From: an uncultured Desulfovibrio sp.
GTDB lineage: Bacteria > Desulfobacterota > Desulfovibrionia > Desulfovibrionales > Desulfovibrionaceae
Direction of reading: 5' to 3'
Length of the DNA stretch: 64,000 nucleotides
Assembly: GCF_944324505.1 (NCBI RefSeq)
Contig: NZ_CALUWO010000001.1
Location: 372,001-436,000 of the forward strand
The translations under genes were made by a program, and so were the position numbers. Under the pieces are notes generated by a model, which ran no database searches, was not told where the DNA came from, and saw only the letters and a list, made by a program, of their open reading frames with translations. Positions 57,296 through 64,000 of this stretch are shown one piece after another. Position 1 is the stretch's first letter; each line of letters begins with the position of its first letter.

Positions 57296-58588
57296 TTATG
57301 CCGTTTCCCTGCCGGAAAGCCAGTGGCCCGTGGCCTCACCTTCCCGGGGCAGCCAGCGGCCGTTTTCCACCAGCGGACGACCGCGCAGCCAGACCGCGCG
57401 CGGCCAGCCGCGCACGCTTGTTCCCTCAAAGGGCGTATAATCCCCCTGATGCAAACGCCGCGCCGTGAGCAGGCGCTCTTCCCGCGGGTCCAGCAGGCAG
57501 ATATCCGCATCAAAGCCCGGCGCCACATTGCCCTTACACCGGTCAAGACCGAGAAAACGGGCCGGAGCCGTGCTCAGGCACTCCACAAAGCGCGGCAGGG
57601 GCAGCCGCCCCTTGAGCACGCCTTCGGAAAACAGCAGGGGCAGGCGCGTTTCCACGCCGGGCGCTCCGGAAGGACAGTCAAAGGCGCAGGTGCTCCCTTC
57701 TGCCCACTTGCGTTCAAACGTGCAGTCATGATGATCAGAAGCCACCCAGGCAAGGCTGCCCCGGGCCAGCGCCTCCCAGAGGTGACGCGCCTCGCCGGCC
57801 GGCCGCAACGGCGGACGCATGACATATTTGAGTCCTTCGGCCGCGCCTTCTTCGTAGGCCGATTCGTCCAGCAGCAGATACTGCGGGCAGGTGGCTCCCT
57901 CCGCGTCCTGTCCCCGGGCACGGGCCGCTTCCAGCGCCTCAAGACCGCCCCGGGACGCCAGCGGGGCCACCACCATGCGGCAGCCGGCGGCGCGGGCCAG
58001 GGTCAGCCCCAGACGCACGGCCTCCTCTTCCGCATAGGCCGGATGGGCCAGCGGCCAGGACGGAACGCGGGTCTGTCCGCTTTCCCGCAGGGCGCATTCC
58101 AGCATCTGCGTCACGGAAGGCATTTCCGGACGCAGCAGCACCGTGGCTTCCTCCCGGGCCGCATCCCGCAGCAGGGCCGCTGCCCTGCCCGGAAACATGC
58201 CGCAGCCGGGGTCCAGACTGATCACGGCATGGCCACCGGCAGGCAGGGGCCTGTCCTCCGTGCCGCACGCTGCCGGCAGGCGGACCATGTCCACGGCGGG
58301 AGCGCTTCCGGCAGGGGCCTGCGCCTCTTGGCGGCTCACCCAGCCAAGGCAGGTGGTTCCGCCAAAGGCGGCAGCCCTGCCCGTTTCCTCCAGTCCTTCC
58401 GGCGCACAGCATACCTGGGCATCCACTGCCCCGGGCAGCACATAGCAGCCGGCGGCATCCACCACCGTGGCATTGTCCACGGGCAGATGTTCCGCCATTT
58501 CCGTGATCCGGCCGTCTTCAAAGGCCAGGTCCGCGGCAAAAACACCATCCGGGCGCACCACAGTGCCCCCCTGAAGTACCGTTCGCAT
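57296..58588 (-). CDS. Dihydropyrimidinase/dihydroorotase-like protein lacking metal ligands
   Basis: 430 residues of the cyclic amidohydrolase superfamily. Kept features: CPQYLLLDESAY (234-), KYVMRPPLRP, ASDHHDC (284-), GAPGVETRLPLLFSEGV, FDADICLLDP. The binuclear site is largely lost: the DxHxH motif after the first strand reads D56-A-Q58-V-C60, I find no carboxylated-lysine motif around residues 125-150, and the histidine strands read LLRPEMP and MVVAPLAS. It is probably not a normal zinc hydrolase. Start at 58588 has AGGAGG six bases upstream; a TTG two codons earlier is rejected. Confidence 0.8.
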   Translation of the reverse strand: MRTVLQGGTVVRPDGVFAADLAFEDGRITEMAEHLPVDNATVVDAAGCYVLPGAVDAQVCCAPEGLEETGRAAAFGGTTCLGWVSRQEAQAPAGSAPAVDMVRLPAACGTEDRPLPAGGHAVISLDPGCGMFPGRAAALLRDAAREEATVLLRPEMPSVTQMLECALRESGQTRVPSWPLAHPAYAEEEAVRLGLTLARAAGCRMVVAPLASRGGLEALEAARARGQDAEGATCPQYLLLDESAYEEGAAEGLKYVMRPPLRPAGEARHLWEALARGSLAWVASDHHDCTFERKWAEGSTCAFDCPSGAPGVETRLPLLFSEGVLKGRLPLPRFVECLSTAPARFLGLDRCKGNVAPGFDADICLLDPREERLLTARRLHQGDYTPFEGTSVRGWPRAVWLRGRPLVENGRWLPREGEATGHWLSGRETA

Positions 58589-58624
58589 CAGCAACCTCCT
58601 TGCCGCGGGCAGACCGGGGGCAGG

Positions 58625-58741
58625 CTACCAGCCCTGCCCCGCGCCCACGCCCGTTTGCACCTGACCGCGGGCCGTGACCTGCGTTCCGCAGGCAGCCAGC
58701 AAAAGCGACAGGCACATGACCACGGCCAGCAGCATACGCAT
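58625..58741 (-). CDS. 38-residue putative lipoprotein downstream of cysE
   Basis: Very small frame: MRMLLAVVMCLSLLLAAC forms a signal peptide with lipobox LAAC (cysteine at 18), leaving a 21-residue mature peptide (CGTQVTARGQ...GVGAGQGW) rich in Gly, Gln and Thr. The ATG follows the cysE stop by 2 bases with GGAAAGG in the end of cysE as ribosome site. I recognise no family; similar entericidin-like or YjbF-type minute lipoproteins are known in other bacteria. Confidence 0.6.
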   Translation of the reverse strand: MRMLLAVVMCLSLLLAACGTQVTARGQVQTGVGAGQGW

Positions 58742-58743
58742 GG

Positions 58744-59655
58744 CTAGCTCGGCCTTTCCTGCGTGATTCTGGCCCCGGCGGGCACATTTTCGGTAATCCA
58801 GACATTGCCGCCGATGACGGCCCCCCGCCCCACGGTGATACGGCCCAGAATGGTGGCCCCTGCATAGACCGTCACATTGTCTTCCAGGATGGGATGACGG
58901 GCAATGCCCTTGGTCAGGGTGCCGTCCTCGTTCTTGGGAAAGGACAGGGCGCCCAGGGTCACCCCCTGATAGATGCGGCAGCTGCGCCCGATGATGCAGG
59001 TTTCGCCAATGACCACGCCGGTGCCGTGGTCAATGAAGAAGTCCTCGCCAATGGTGGCGCCGGGGTGAATATCGATCCCCGTGCGGGAGTGGGCCATTTC
59101 CGAAATGATGCGTGGAATCAGCGGCACCTTGAGCGCGTAGAGTTCATGGGCGATGCGGTGATGCAGCATGGCCAGCATGGAGGGATAGCAGAAGATGGTC
59201 TCGCCGGGACTGGTGGCTGCGGGGTCCCCTTCGTAGGCGGCCTGCGCGTCACCGGCCAGCAGAAAGCGGATGTGCGGCAGCTTTTCCAGAAAGGCCAGGG
59301 CCAGTTCCCGGCTCTGGGCGCGGCAGTCTTCGCAGGCACCCTTCTCGCCCTGACAGGAAAAACAGATGCCACAGCGTATCTGCCCGGCCAGCAGGCGGTA
59401 CAGGCTGTCAAGATTGGCCGAAAGATGGTAGTGCAGAGACTCCCACACCGGTTCCACCCCAAAATACCCCGGAAAAATGGCGGCGCTGAGACGCTCCATC
59501 ACCTCGCGCAGCACGTCCAGCGACGGCATGGGCGCCCCCTGTTCCGGGCGCGTATGCCAGACCCGGGACAGAGATTCCTTGTGGCAGAGCTGCTCCACCA
59601 CCTTGTCCATGCGCTGTACTGCCGGCGCGGGTGCCGAAAGATGCTTGTCATTCAT
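58744..59655 (-). CDS. cysE: Serine O-acetyltransferase with Cys-rich insert
   Basis: 303 residues of the long SAT (EpsC) type. C-terminal left-handed beta helix of hexapeptide repeats (GIDIHPGATIGEDFFIDHGTG; CIIGRSC; VTVYAGATILG) with the catalytic D-H pair in FFIDHGTGVVIG. The N-terminal helical part contains an unusual cysteine cluster C95, C98, C101, C108, C111 (CGICFSC...CEDC). It makes O-acetylserine for cysteine synthesis. AAGGA upstream of the ATG at 59655. Divergent from the dehydrogenase gene. Confidence 0.9.
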   Translation of the reverse strand: MNDKHLSAPAPAVQRMDKVVEQLCHKESLSRVWHTRPEQGAPMPSLDVLREVMERLSAAIFPGYFGVEPVWESLHYHLSANLDSLYRLLAGQIRCGICFSCQGEKGACEDCRAQSRELALAFLEKLPHIRFLLAGDAQAAYEGDPAATSPGETIFCYPSMLAMLHHRIAHELYALKVPLIPRIISEMAHSRTGIDIHPGATIGEDFFIDHGTGVVIGETCIIGRSCRIYQGVTLGALSFPKNEDGTLTKGIARHPILEDNVTVYAGATILGRITVGRGAVIGGNVWITENVPAGARITQERPS

Positions 59656-59745
59656 GGGCGCATTCCTTGCAATGTTTCGCGCAGTGTACACGCGGGAAGC
59701 CCGGCCCGCAATCTCCGCACGCAACTTTCCCCCGGGCGGGACCGA

Positions 59746-59773
59746 TTGACAAATCCCGCCGGTCCAGTAGGCT
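59746..59773 (+). promoter_or_regulatory. Promoter of the 2-hydroxyacid dehydrogenase gene
   Basis: TTGACA (59746-59751), 16-base spacer, TAGGCT (59768-59773); leader of about 23 bases to the ATG at 59803. Confidence 0.6.
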
Positions 59774-59802
59774 GCTGCCAATTCCTGCAAGGAGTCTGCA
59801 TT

Positions 59803-60735
59803 ATGAACGTACTCGTGACCCCGCGATCCTTCGGCAAGACCGATCCTTCCCTTTTCGAGCGCCTGCGCGCGGCGGGTCTTACCGTCACGCGCAATGACAC
59901 CGGCAGCGTGCTGGACGCCGCCACCATGCGCCGCCTGCTGGCCGACTGCGAGGGCCTCATTGTGGGCGTGGACCCGGTGACCGCCGATGTGCTGGACGCC
60001 GCCCCCAGGCTGCGCGCCGTGGCCAAATACGGCGTGGGCGTGGACAATATCGATCTGGAAGCCTGTGCGGCGCGGGGCATTGCCGTGTCCCGCACGCTGG
60101 GCGCCCCCACCCAGGCCGTGGCAGACTATGCCCTGGCCCTCATGCTGGCCGTGGCCCGCAAGGTCACGCTCATTGACCGCCGCTGCCGCAGCCGGGACTG
60201 GAGCAAGATCACCAGCGTGGACTTGTACGGCAAGACCCTGGGCATCATCGGTCTGGGCGCCATCGGCAAGGCCGTGGCCAAGCGGGCGCAGGGCTTTTCC
60301 ATGCGCATCCTGGCCCATGACATATACTGGGACGATGCCTATGCCGCCCAGAACGGCATCGAACGGGCGGACATGGACCGCATCTGCGCCGAGGCGGATG
60401 TCATCAGCCTGCATACCCTGCTGGACGACAGCACCCGGCACTGCATCAATGCCGCCCGGCTGGCCAGCATGAAACCCACGGCCATCCTCATCAATACAGC
60501 CCGGGGCGAGCTGGTGGACAATGCCGCCCTGCTGGATGCCCTGCGTGAAGGGCGCATCTATGGTGCCGGTCTGGATGTTTTCGAACAGGAACCGCCTGTG
60601 GATGATGCCTGGTACACGCTGGACAATCTGGTCATGGGGTCCCACTGCTCCTCCTCCACCCGGGGAGCCACGGAAACCATGGGACATATGGCTGTGGACA
60701 ATCTGCTGCGCGACCTGGGCCTGTCACAGGCCTAG
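59803..60735 (+). CDS. D-isomer 2-hydroxyacid dehydrogenase, SerA-like
   Basis: 310 residues. NAD-binding GIIGLGAIGKAVAKRA; catalytic arginine in NTARGELVD, glutamate in DVFEQEPP and histidine in MGSHCSSSTRGATETM. AAKYGVGVDNIDLEACAARG is typical of phosphoglycerate dehydrogenase relatives. No ACT regulatory domain, so shorter than classical SerA. 3-phosphoglycerate is a reasonable substrate given divergent cysE (serine to cysteine), but others in the superfamily are possible. AAGGAG precedes the ATG. Confidence 0.87.
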   Translation: MNVLVTPRSFGKTDPSLFERLRAAGLTVTRNDTGSVLDAATMRRLLADCEGLIVGVDPVTADVLDAAPRLRAVAKYGVGVDNIDLEACAARGIAVSRTLGAPTQAVADYALALMLAVARKVTLIDRRCRSRDWSKITSVDLYGKTLGIIGLGAIGKAVAKRAQGFSMRILAHDIYWDDAYAAQNGIERADMDRICAEADVISLHTLLDDSTRHCINAARLASMKPTAILINTARGELVDNAALLDALREGRIYGAGLDVFEQEPPVDDAWYTLDNLVMGSHCSSSTRGATETMGHMAVDNLLRDLGLSQA

Positions 60736-61100
60736 GGCACTGCCGGCATCACAGCCCTCTTTCAGGGGAAGGGAAAACGCCCGCCGCCAGCGCGGACGGG
60801 CGCGCCCTTCCCCTGTTCCTTTCCTGCGCATTTTTTCAGGAAACGGCACAGCCACGGTGCCGCCCGGCGGGCCAGCCCGGAATCATATGCGGCAGCGCAG
60901 CATAAAAGGCGCGCAGGGGACAGCGCGGGAGCGCCGTCCCCCATCCTGGACGCCAGCAGGCCCTGCCCGCAGCGGCATGCCGGACCGCTCTTTTCGCGCG
61001 CCGCCCTGTGCGCCCCTGCATATGACTGCATGATATGAAAGGAGCCGCTGCCCCGGGACGGGACGGCGGCTCCTTGTCTGTGCATGCCGAGGCAGGATGC
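60736..61100. other. 365-base region with two hairpins and no gene
   Basis: A long imperfect hairpin (about 60764-60815, outer stem AGGGGAAGGG with CCCTTCCCCT) ends the dehydrogenase transcript region. A second one, AAGGAGCCGC (61039-61048) with GCGGCTCCTT (61066-61075), lies beyond the end of the BOF gene on the other strand. Neither has a strong T-tract. Open frames between them look non-coding. Confidence 0.5.
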
Positions 61101-61472
61101 CTAGTTGAGGATTTCCATCATCTTGACGTCGATCTTCATCTGCTCGAACATTTCCTTGTCCACCTTGCCGGACAGGCGCACCGTATTCTGCGGCGTCACC
61201 ACGCGGCCATGGAACAGTTCATCATCAATATCCACCAGAATCTCGCCCGTCTTGTCACGGAAGGTGTACTTGTCGTCCGTGCCCACCATGCGGGCCATGA
61301 TGTTGCCGGTAAGCACCACAGGCGCATCATCCGCAGCCTTGAGGGCTTCGGCCACGGTGGTGCTGCCCGCACCGGCCGTGGGTCCCTGGAAACCGCCGGT
61401 CACCGCGGGAGCCGCCAGCACCGGCGAGGCGAGCGTCAGCACAAGAAGAGAGGCGAGAAGCGTCTTTTTCAT
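61101..61472 (-). CDS. YgiW/YdeI-family BOF (OB-fold) periplasmic protein
   Basis: 123 residues. Sec signal peptide (KKTLLASLLVLTLASPVLAA, cleavage near 21). The mature part GGFQGP...TVAEALKAADDAPVVLTGNIMARM...YTFRDKTGEILVDID matches the bacterial OB-fold (BOF) family, which includes stress-tolerance proteins YgiW and YdeI; YdeI-like proteins bind cationic compounds or outer-membrane partners. AAAGGAG precedes the ATG at 61472. Confidence 0.88.
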   Translation of the reverse strand: MKKTLLASLLVLTLASPVLAAPAVTGGFQGPTAGAGSTTVAEALKAADDAPVVLTGNIMARMVGTDDKYTFRDKTGEILVDIDDELFHGRVVTPQNTVRLSGKVDKEMFEQMKIDVKMMEILN

Positions 61473-61556
61473 GGATAATTCTCCTTTATTTGCAAGCATT
61501 CCTGACAGATGAGGGCAAGACTTGCCCCCGGAAGCGCCTGCTGCTATGCTGCCCGC

Positions 61557-61769
61557 ATGAAGGAACTCGATCCCCACACCATCCGTCCCTGTCTGGCCTG
61601 CGGCGGCACTGATGTCCATCTGGAATCCATGCGCCCACCGGGCCGGCGTGAGGATGTCTGGCGCGTTGTCTGCGCCTGCGGACAAACCTCACAGCAGTGG
61701 TCTGTCTCGCGGGGGGCCGCCATCCGGGCGTGGAACCGCAACCTTGGCAGCGAGGGACACCATCGCTAG
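61557..61769 (+). CDS. Lar-like zinc-ribbon protein (restriction alleviation family-like)
   Basis: 70 residues. Pattern RPCLACGGTDV (C12, C15), VVCACG (C39, C41) and AAIRAWNRN is that of Lar-family proteins (PCPFCGS..., C..C.., eAi.aWNrR). Here the second pair is CxC instead of CxxC. Lar of Rac prophage modulates host type I restriction; relatives are common in phages and their role is mostly unknown. No clear ribosome site. Lies beside a phage-type repressor. Confidence 0.7.
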   Translation: MKELDPHTIRPCLACGGTDVHLESMRPPGRREDVWRVVCACGQTSQQWSVSRGAAIRAWNRNLGSEGHHR

Positions 61770-61896
61770 CCTGCGTCCGGCCACTATGGCGGTGCAGTAT
61801 CGTTCTCCGACGGGATGTACAGCAGTGTACTTCGCGTCCTGTCTGCTTATTGAGAATAAGGACCAGTAGGTATGCTGTCAAGCAAGAGTCCGCCGG

Positions 61897-62574
61897 CTAT
61901 TCCAGTTCCCGTCCCACCCATACCGCCCGCCCCACCAGACGTACCAGGTCCCCCAGCTGATCCCGCGTATCGGCCTCGATGGGCGGATAGGCCGGATTCA
62001 CGCTGCTGAGGATAAGGCGGCCAGGCATGGCATTGACGATCTTCAGATAGATCATGTCCTCCACGCTGACGGCAAAGATGCGTCCGGGCACCGGCTCACA
62101 CTGGCTCTGATCGATGAGCACCACATCATTGTGCAGAATGCGCGGCTGCATGCTGTCGCCGGAGACTCGCAGCAGGGCCATGCGGGACGGATTGCCCTTG
62201 CGCCGCAGAAAATCATACCGGAAGGCATAGTGCCGCAGCACCTCGCCGCTGGTCTCCAGGCTGCCCGTTCCGGCGGAAAGACGGGCCTCCACCAGCGGCA
62301 CCATGACCAGCTCCGCTTCTTCGGCGCAAAAGCTCCCCTCCGGCTGCCCCCGGCCCGCCAGCAGCCAGTCCAGCGAACAACGCAACGCCGTGGACAGACG
62401 CACAGCCAGCTCGCCCTTGGGCATCTGGCCGCGCTCGTACTGCTGCATGGTCGTCAGACTCACCCCTACCCGGCTGGCCAGCTCCTGCTTGTGCAGCCCC
62501 AGCGCCGTGCGCCGCATGCGCAGGCGTCCCGCAAAGCCCTCCCCCATGCCCCTGCCGATCCTGCCTTCCGTCAT
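61897..62574 (-). CDS. Phage-type XRE/S24 repressor (CI/LexA-like)
   Basis: 225 residues. N-terminal helix-turn-helix (about 17-70, LGLHKQELASRVGVSLTTMQQYERG). S24 self-cleaving peptidase domain with A101-G102 as probable scissile bond, S141 in SGDSMQP and K178 in IYLKIV as the Ser-Lys dyad. Such repressors are inactivated by RecA-stimulated autocleavage, switching on genes after DNA damage. GGAGG four bases upstream fixes the ATG at 62574. It reads away from the plus-strand unknown/Mor genes across an AT-rich palindromic region. Confidence 0.9.
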   Translation of the reverse strand: MTEGRIGRGMGEGFAGRLRMRRTALGLHKQELASRVGVSLTTMQQYERGQMPKGELAVRLSTALRCSLDWLLAGRGQPEGSFCAEEAELVMVPLVEARLSAGTGSLETSGEVLRHYAFRYDFLRRKGNPSRMALLRVSGDSMQPRILHNDVVLIDQSQCEPVPGRIFAVSVEDMIYLKIVNAMPGRLILSSVNPAYPPIEADTRDQLGDLVRLVGRAVWVGRELE

Positions 62575-62609
62575 TTTTCCTCCAATAAAATTCGCCGCTT
62601 GCAGAAAAT

Positions 62610-62636
62610 AAAAGAAAAGTTGCACATTTTTCTTTT
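62610..62636. promoter_or_regulatory. Operator-like inverted repeat 1
   Basis: Perfect 9-bp inverted repeat AAAAGAAAA-N9-TTTTCTTTT, 36 bases upstream of the repressor ATG, in an AT-rich stretch. Confidence 0.5.
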
Positions 62637-62648
62637 GAGTTTTTCTAG

Positions 62649-62674
62649 AAAACATGTAAACAAATACATGTTTT
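62649..62674. promoter_or_regulatory. Operator-like inverted repeat 2
   Basis: Perfect 10-bp inverted repeat AAAACATGTA-N6-TACATGTTTT between the divergent repressor and plus-strand genes. Shape and place fit a binding site for the repressor dimer. Confidence 0.65.
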
Positions 62675-62824
62675 ACGAAAAGCCTAGCCAAGAACGGCAG
62701 TACGCGCAAGGAAAAAACAAGGCGATACCAGGTGATTCCCCGTAGCTTCGTGCCCTGGCTGCTGTTCTTGCCTGACACAAAACTTTCATGCTGCAAACGG
62801 TTTTCCGATTGCAAGGGAGGAAAG

Positions 62825-63088
62825 ATGCTGCCTTTGCCCTATCATCTGGACGTGGTCTGCCGGGTTCTTGAGGGCCTGGACCACCAGGGGGAACATCGTG
62901 CACCGGTGATTGCGCTGGCCGCCTGCCACCTGCGCCTGCTGGCCCTGCTCAGCCGTAGCCGCGCCATGGGCGGCAGCCCGGGTGCGGCGCTTCCGCCAGC
63001 CACCGGCCGGGTGGACAGCCCTCTGCGGCAGGCCGCAGCGCCTGCCCGCAACCTCATTGCCGATGGAGGGTGCCATGTGCTGCAATGA
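62825..63088 (+). CDS. Unknown protein upstream of a Mor-family regulator, 87 residues
   Basis: Not recognised. Starts MLPLPYHLDVVCRVLEGLDHQGEHRAPVI; the first 55 residues could form amphipathic helices, the rest is Ala/Pro/Arg rich. GGGAGG lies just upstream of the ATG, which supports translation. Its last codons overlap the next gene by 14 bases. It is divergent from the phage-type repressor and may be controlled by it. Confidence 0.6.
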   Translation: MLPLPYHLDVVCRVLEGLDHQGEHRAPVIALAACHLRLLALLSRSRAMGGSPGAALPPATGRVDSPLRQAAAPARNLIADGGCHVLQ

Positions 63089-63704
63089 CCGCCTGCTTCT
63101 TCCGGGAAAAAGCCCGGCACGTCCCCGGACGCATGCCGCGTCCGGCACGGCGCGTCCGGCACGCGGGGGCGGAGCCGGCAGCCGCCCCTCGGCCAGCGGG
63201 CAGCCGCCGGAGCTGCCCCTGCCGTCATCTGCCCTTGCCCCGTCGCAGGCCCCTGACCAGCAGCAGGTATGGCAGGCCCTGCGCCGCAGGCTCAGCCCCA
63301 ATGCCCGGCTCATTCTGCACGTCCTGCAGGACGATGGGGCGGCCTTTACCCGCCTGCTGCGCACCTGTGGCGGCCAGGCCCTGCGCATTCCCCGCCGCCT
63401 GCCCCCGGAGCAGCACGCCCTGCGCCGCGCCCTGGGGACGGACATCCTGCAACGCCTCATGACGGTCTTTGGCGGCACCACGGTCTATGTTCCGCGCTGC
63501 CGCCATCTGCTGGCGGCCCTGCATCGCCAGAACCTCATTGCCCGCTTTGAACGGTATACCGCCAGCGGCCTTTCCAGCGGCGCCGCCGTGCGCTGTCTGG
63601 CCGGGGAAGCCGCCTGCAGCGAGCGGCGCATCTGGCAGATACTCAAGACCTGCGACAGCCTGCCCCCGGAAGCCCGCTTTCTTCCCGACATGCTGAAGCG
63701 CTGA
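63075..63704 (+). CDS. Mor-family transcription activator-like protein
   Basis: 209 residues. The C-terminal part (about 118-192) matches the Mu Mor/C activator family: DILQRLMTVFGGTTVYVPR followed by a helix-turn-helix (AVRCLAGEAACSERRIWQIL). The first 65 residues are a Pro/Ala/Ser/Arg-rich linker and 66-115 a helical segment, longer than phage Mor (about 129 residues). GGAGGG four bases upstream places the start at 63075, inside the end of the previous gene. Mor activates middle transcription of Mu-like phages; here no other phage structural gene is visible. Confidence 0.78.
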   Translation: MCCNDRLLLPGKSPARPRTHAASGTARPARGGGAGSRPSASGQPPELPLPSSALAPSQAPDQQQVWQALRRRLSPNARLILHVLQDDGAAFTRLLRTCGGQALRIPRRLPPEQHALRRALGTDILQRLMTVFGGTTVYVPRCRHLLAALHRQNLIARFERYTASGLSSGAAVRCLAGEAACSERRIWQILKTCDSLPPEARFLPDMLKR

Positions 63705-63779
63705 CACGCTGTCGCGTGCGGGCATGCGGCCCTTTCTCCCGCCTGATCCCTTCCGCACCCTTCCTGAAAACCGTCTGAC

Positions 63780-63820
63780 AACGCCCGGTATCTTTCCCGT
63801 GAAAGGCCGGGCGTTTTGTC
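63780..63820 (+). terminator. Terminator after the Mor-like gene
   Basis: Stem AACGCCCGG (63780-63788) with CCGGGCGTT (63807-63815) then TTGTC; the loop itself can form CTTTC/GAAAG. The remaining 180 bases to the window edge show no gene. Confidence 0.75.
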
Positions 63821-64000
63821 GTGCCCGTCAGGGTGGCGCGCCCTTCTTGCTTCCTTCCCGCGCCGCTCCCGCCGGCCGCCCTCCCGGAAACCCCCGGCCG
63901 GCGCCGTCTTTTCCTGTCTGAAAGATTTCAGTCTTACGGCAGAGGCCCGTTGGGGCATGGTGTCGTCACGGCGCACGGCAGCAGGCCGCGCCCGCAGACC

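Noticed and set aside
60762..61085. Minus-strand open frame between the dehydrogenase and BOF genes
   Set aside because: No ribosome site or motif; covers hairpins of both neighbours and has the composition of non-coding GC-rich DNA.
63724..63921. Short open frame at the right end
   Set aside because: Pro/Ala/Arg-rich product, spans a terminator hairpin, no ribosome site.

Overview
The window is GC-rich, gene-dense bacterial chromosome that looks like a sulfate-reducing Desulfovibrionaceae member close to Desulfovibrio desulfuricans. Pointers are DsrC, a desulfoferrodoxin/rubredoxin/rubredoxin:oxygen oxidoreductase cluster, a split-Soret-type dihaem cytochrome, a one-chain pyruvate:ferredoxin oxidoreductase, and a 46-codon rubredoxin of the shortened kind known from D. 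desulfuricans. I saw no rRNA, tRNA, CRISPR array, insertion sequence or replication origin.

Layout. 1-4.9 kb: end of mnmE, then overlapping genes for a DEDDy exonuclease, a CofD/YvcK-like protein and an RluA-type pseudouridine synthase, followed by a phosphate-transport pair (DUF47 + Pit). 4.9-11.8 kb: metF behind a clear promoter/operator, an exported phosphodiester-glycosidase-like protein, the oxygen-defence genes dfx-rub-roo, larC, a CBS-ACT protein and dsrC. 11.9-22.6 kb: PBP1A, a tRNA m1A methyltransferase, an SMR/Gdx exporter, then a minus-strand run (CxxCxxCC protein, RND pump subunit, TauE/SafE permease, trmL, HyuA-like). 22.7-29.5 kb: ilvE, dnaX-ybaB-recR, a ZIP transporter and an ArsR/permease/thioredoxin-like metal module with two palindromic operators. 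29.6-36.7 kb: split-Soret cytochrome (minus), dnaK, three tiny exported proteins plus an LpoA-like lipoprotein, gatC-gatA. 37.3-46.2 kb (minus): ackA-pta-PFOR, giving pyruvate to acetyl-CoA to acetyl phosphate to acetate with ATP, then rpoZ-dnaJ. 46.4-49.9 kb: TtcA-like protein and a transporter/cysteine-desulfidase operon. 50-59.7 kb (minus): comM, lepB, two duplicated NSS transporters, an AzgA-type permease, MarC, a degenerate dihydropyrimidinase-like protein, a 38-residue lipoprotein and cysE. 59.8-64 kb: a 2-hydroxyacid dehydrogenase, a BOF protein, a Lar-like zinc ribbon and a phage-type regulatory island (S24 repressor, AT-rich operator region, unknown protein, Mor-family regulator).

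Most of the window is core metabolism and housekeeping. The places most likely to hold something undescribed are the repressor/Mor island at 61.5-63.8 kb, the cluster of tiny exported proteins at 32.8-34.9 kb, and the dihydropyrimidinase relative at 57.3-58.6 kb that has lost most of its metal-binding residues. Several intergenic regions carry well-formed palindromes placed relative to promoters, listed separately.
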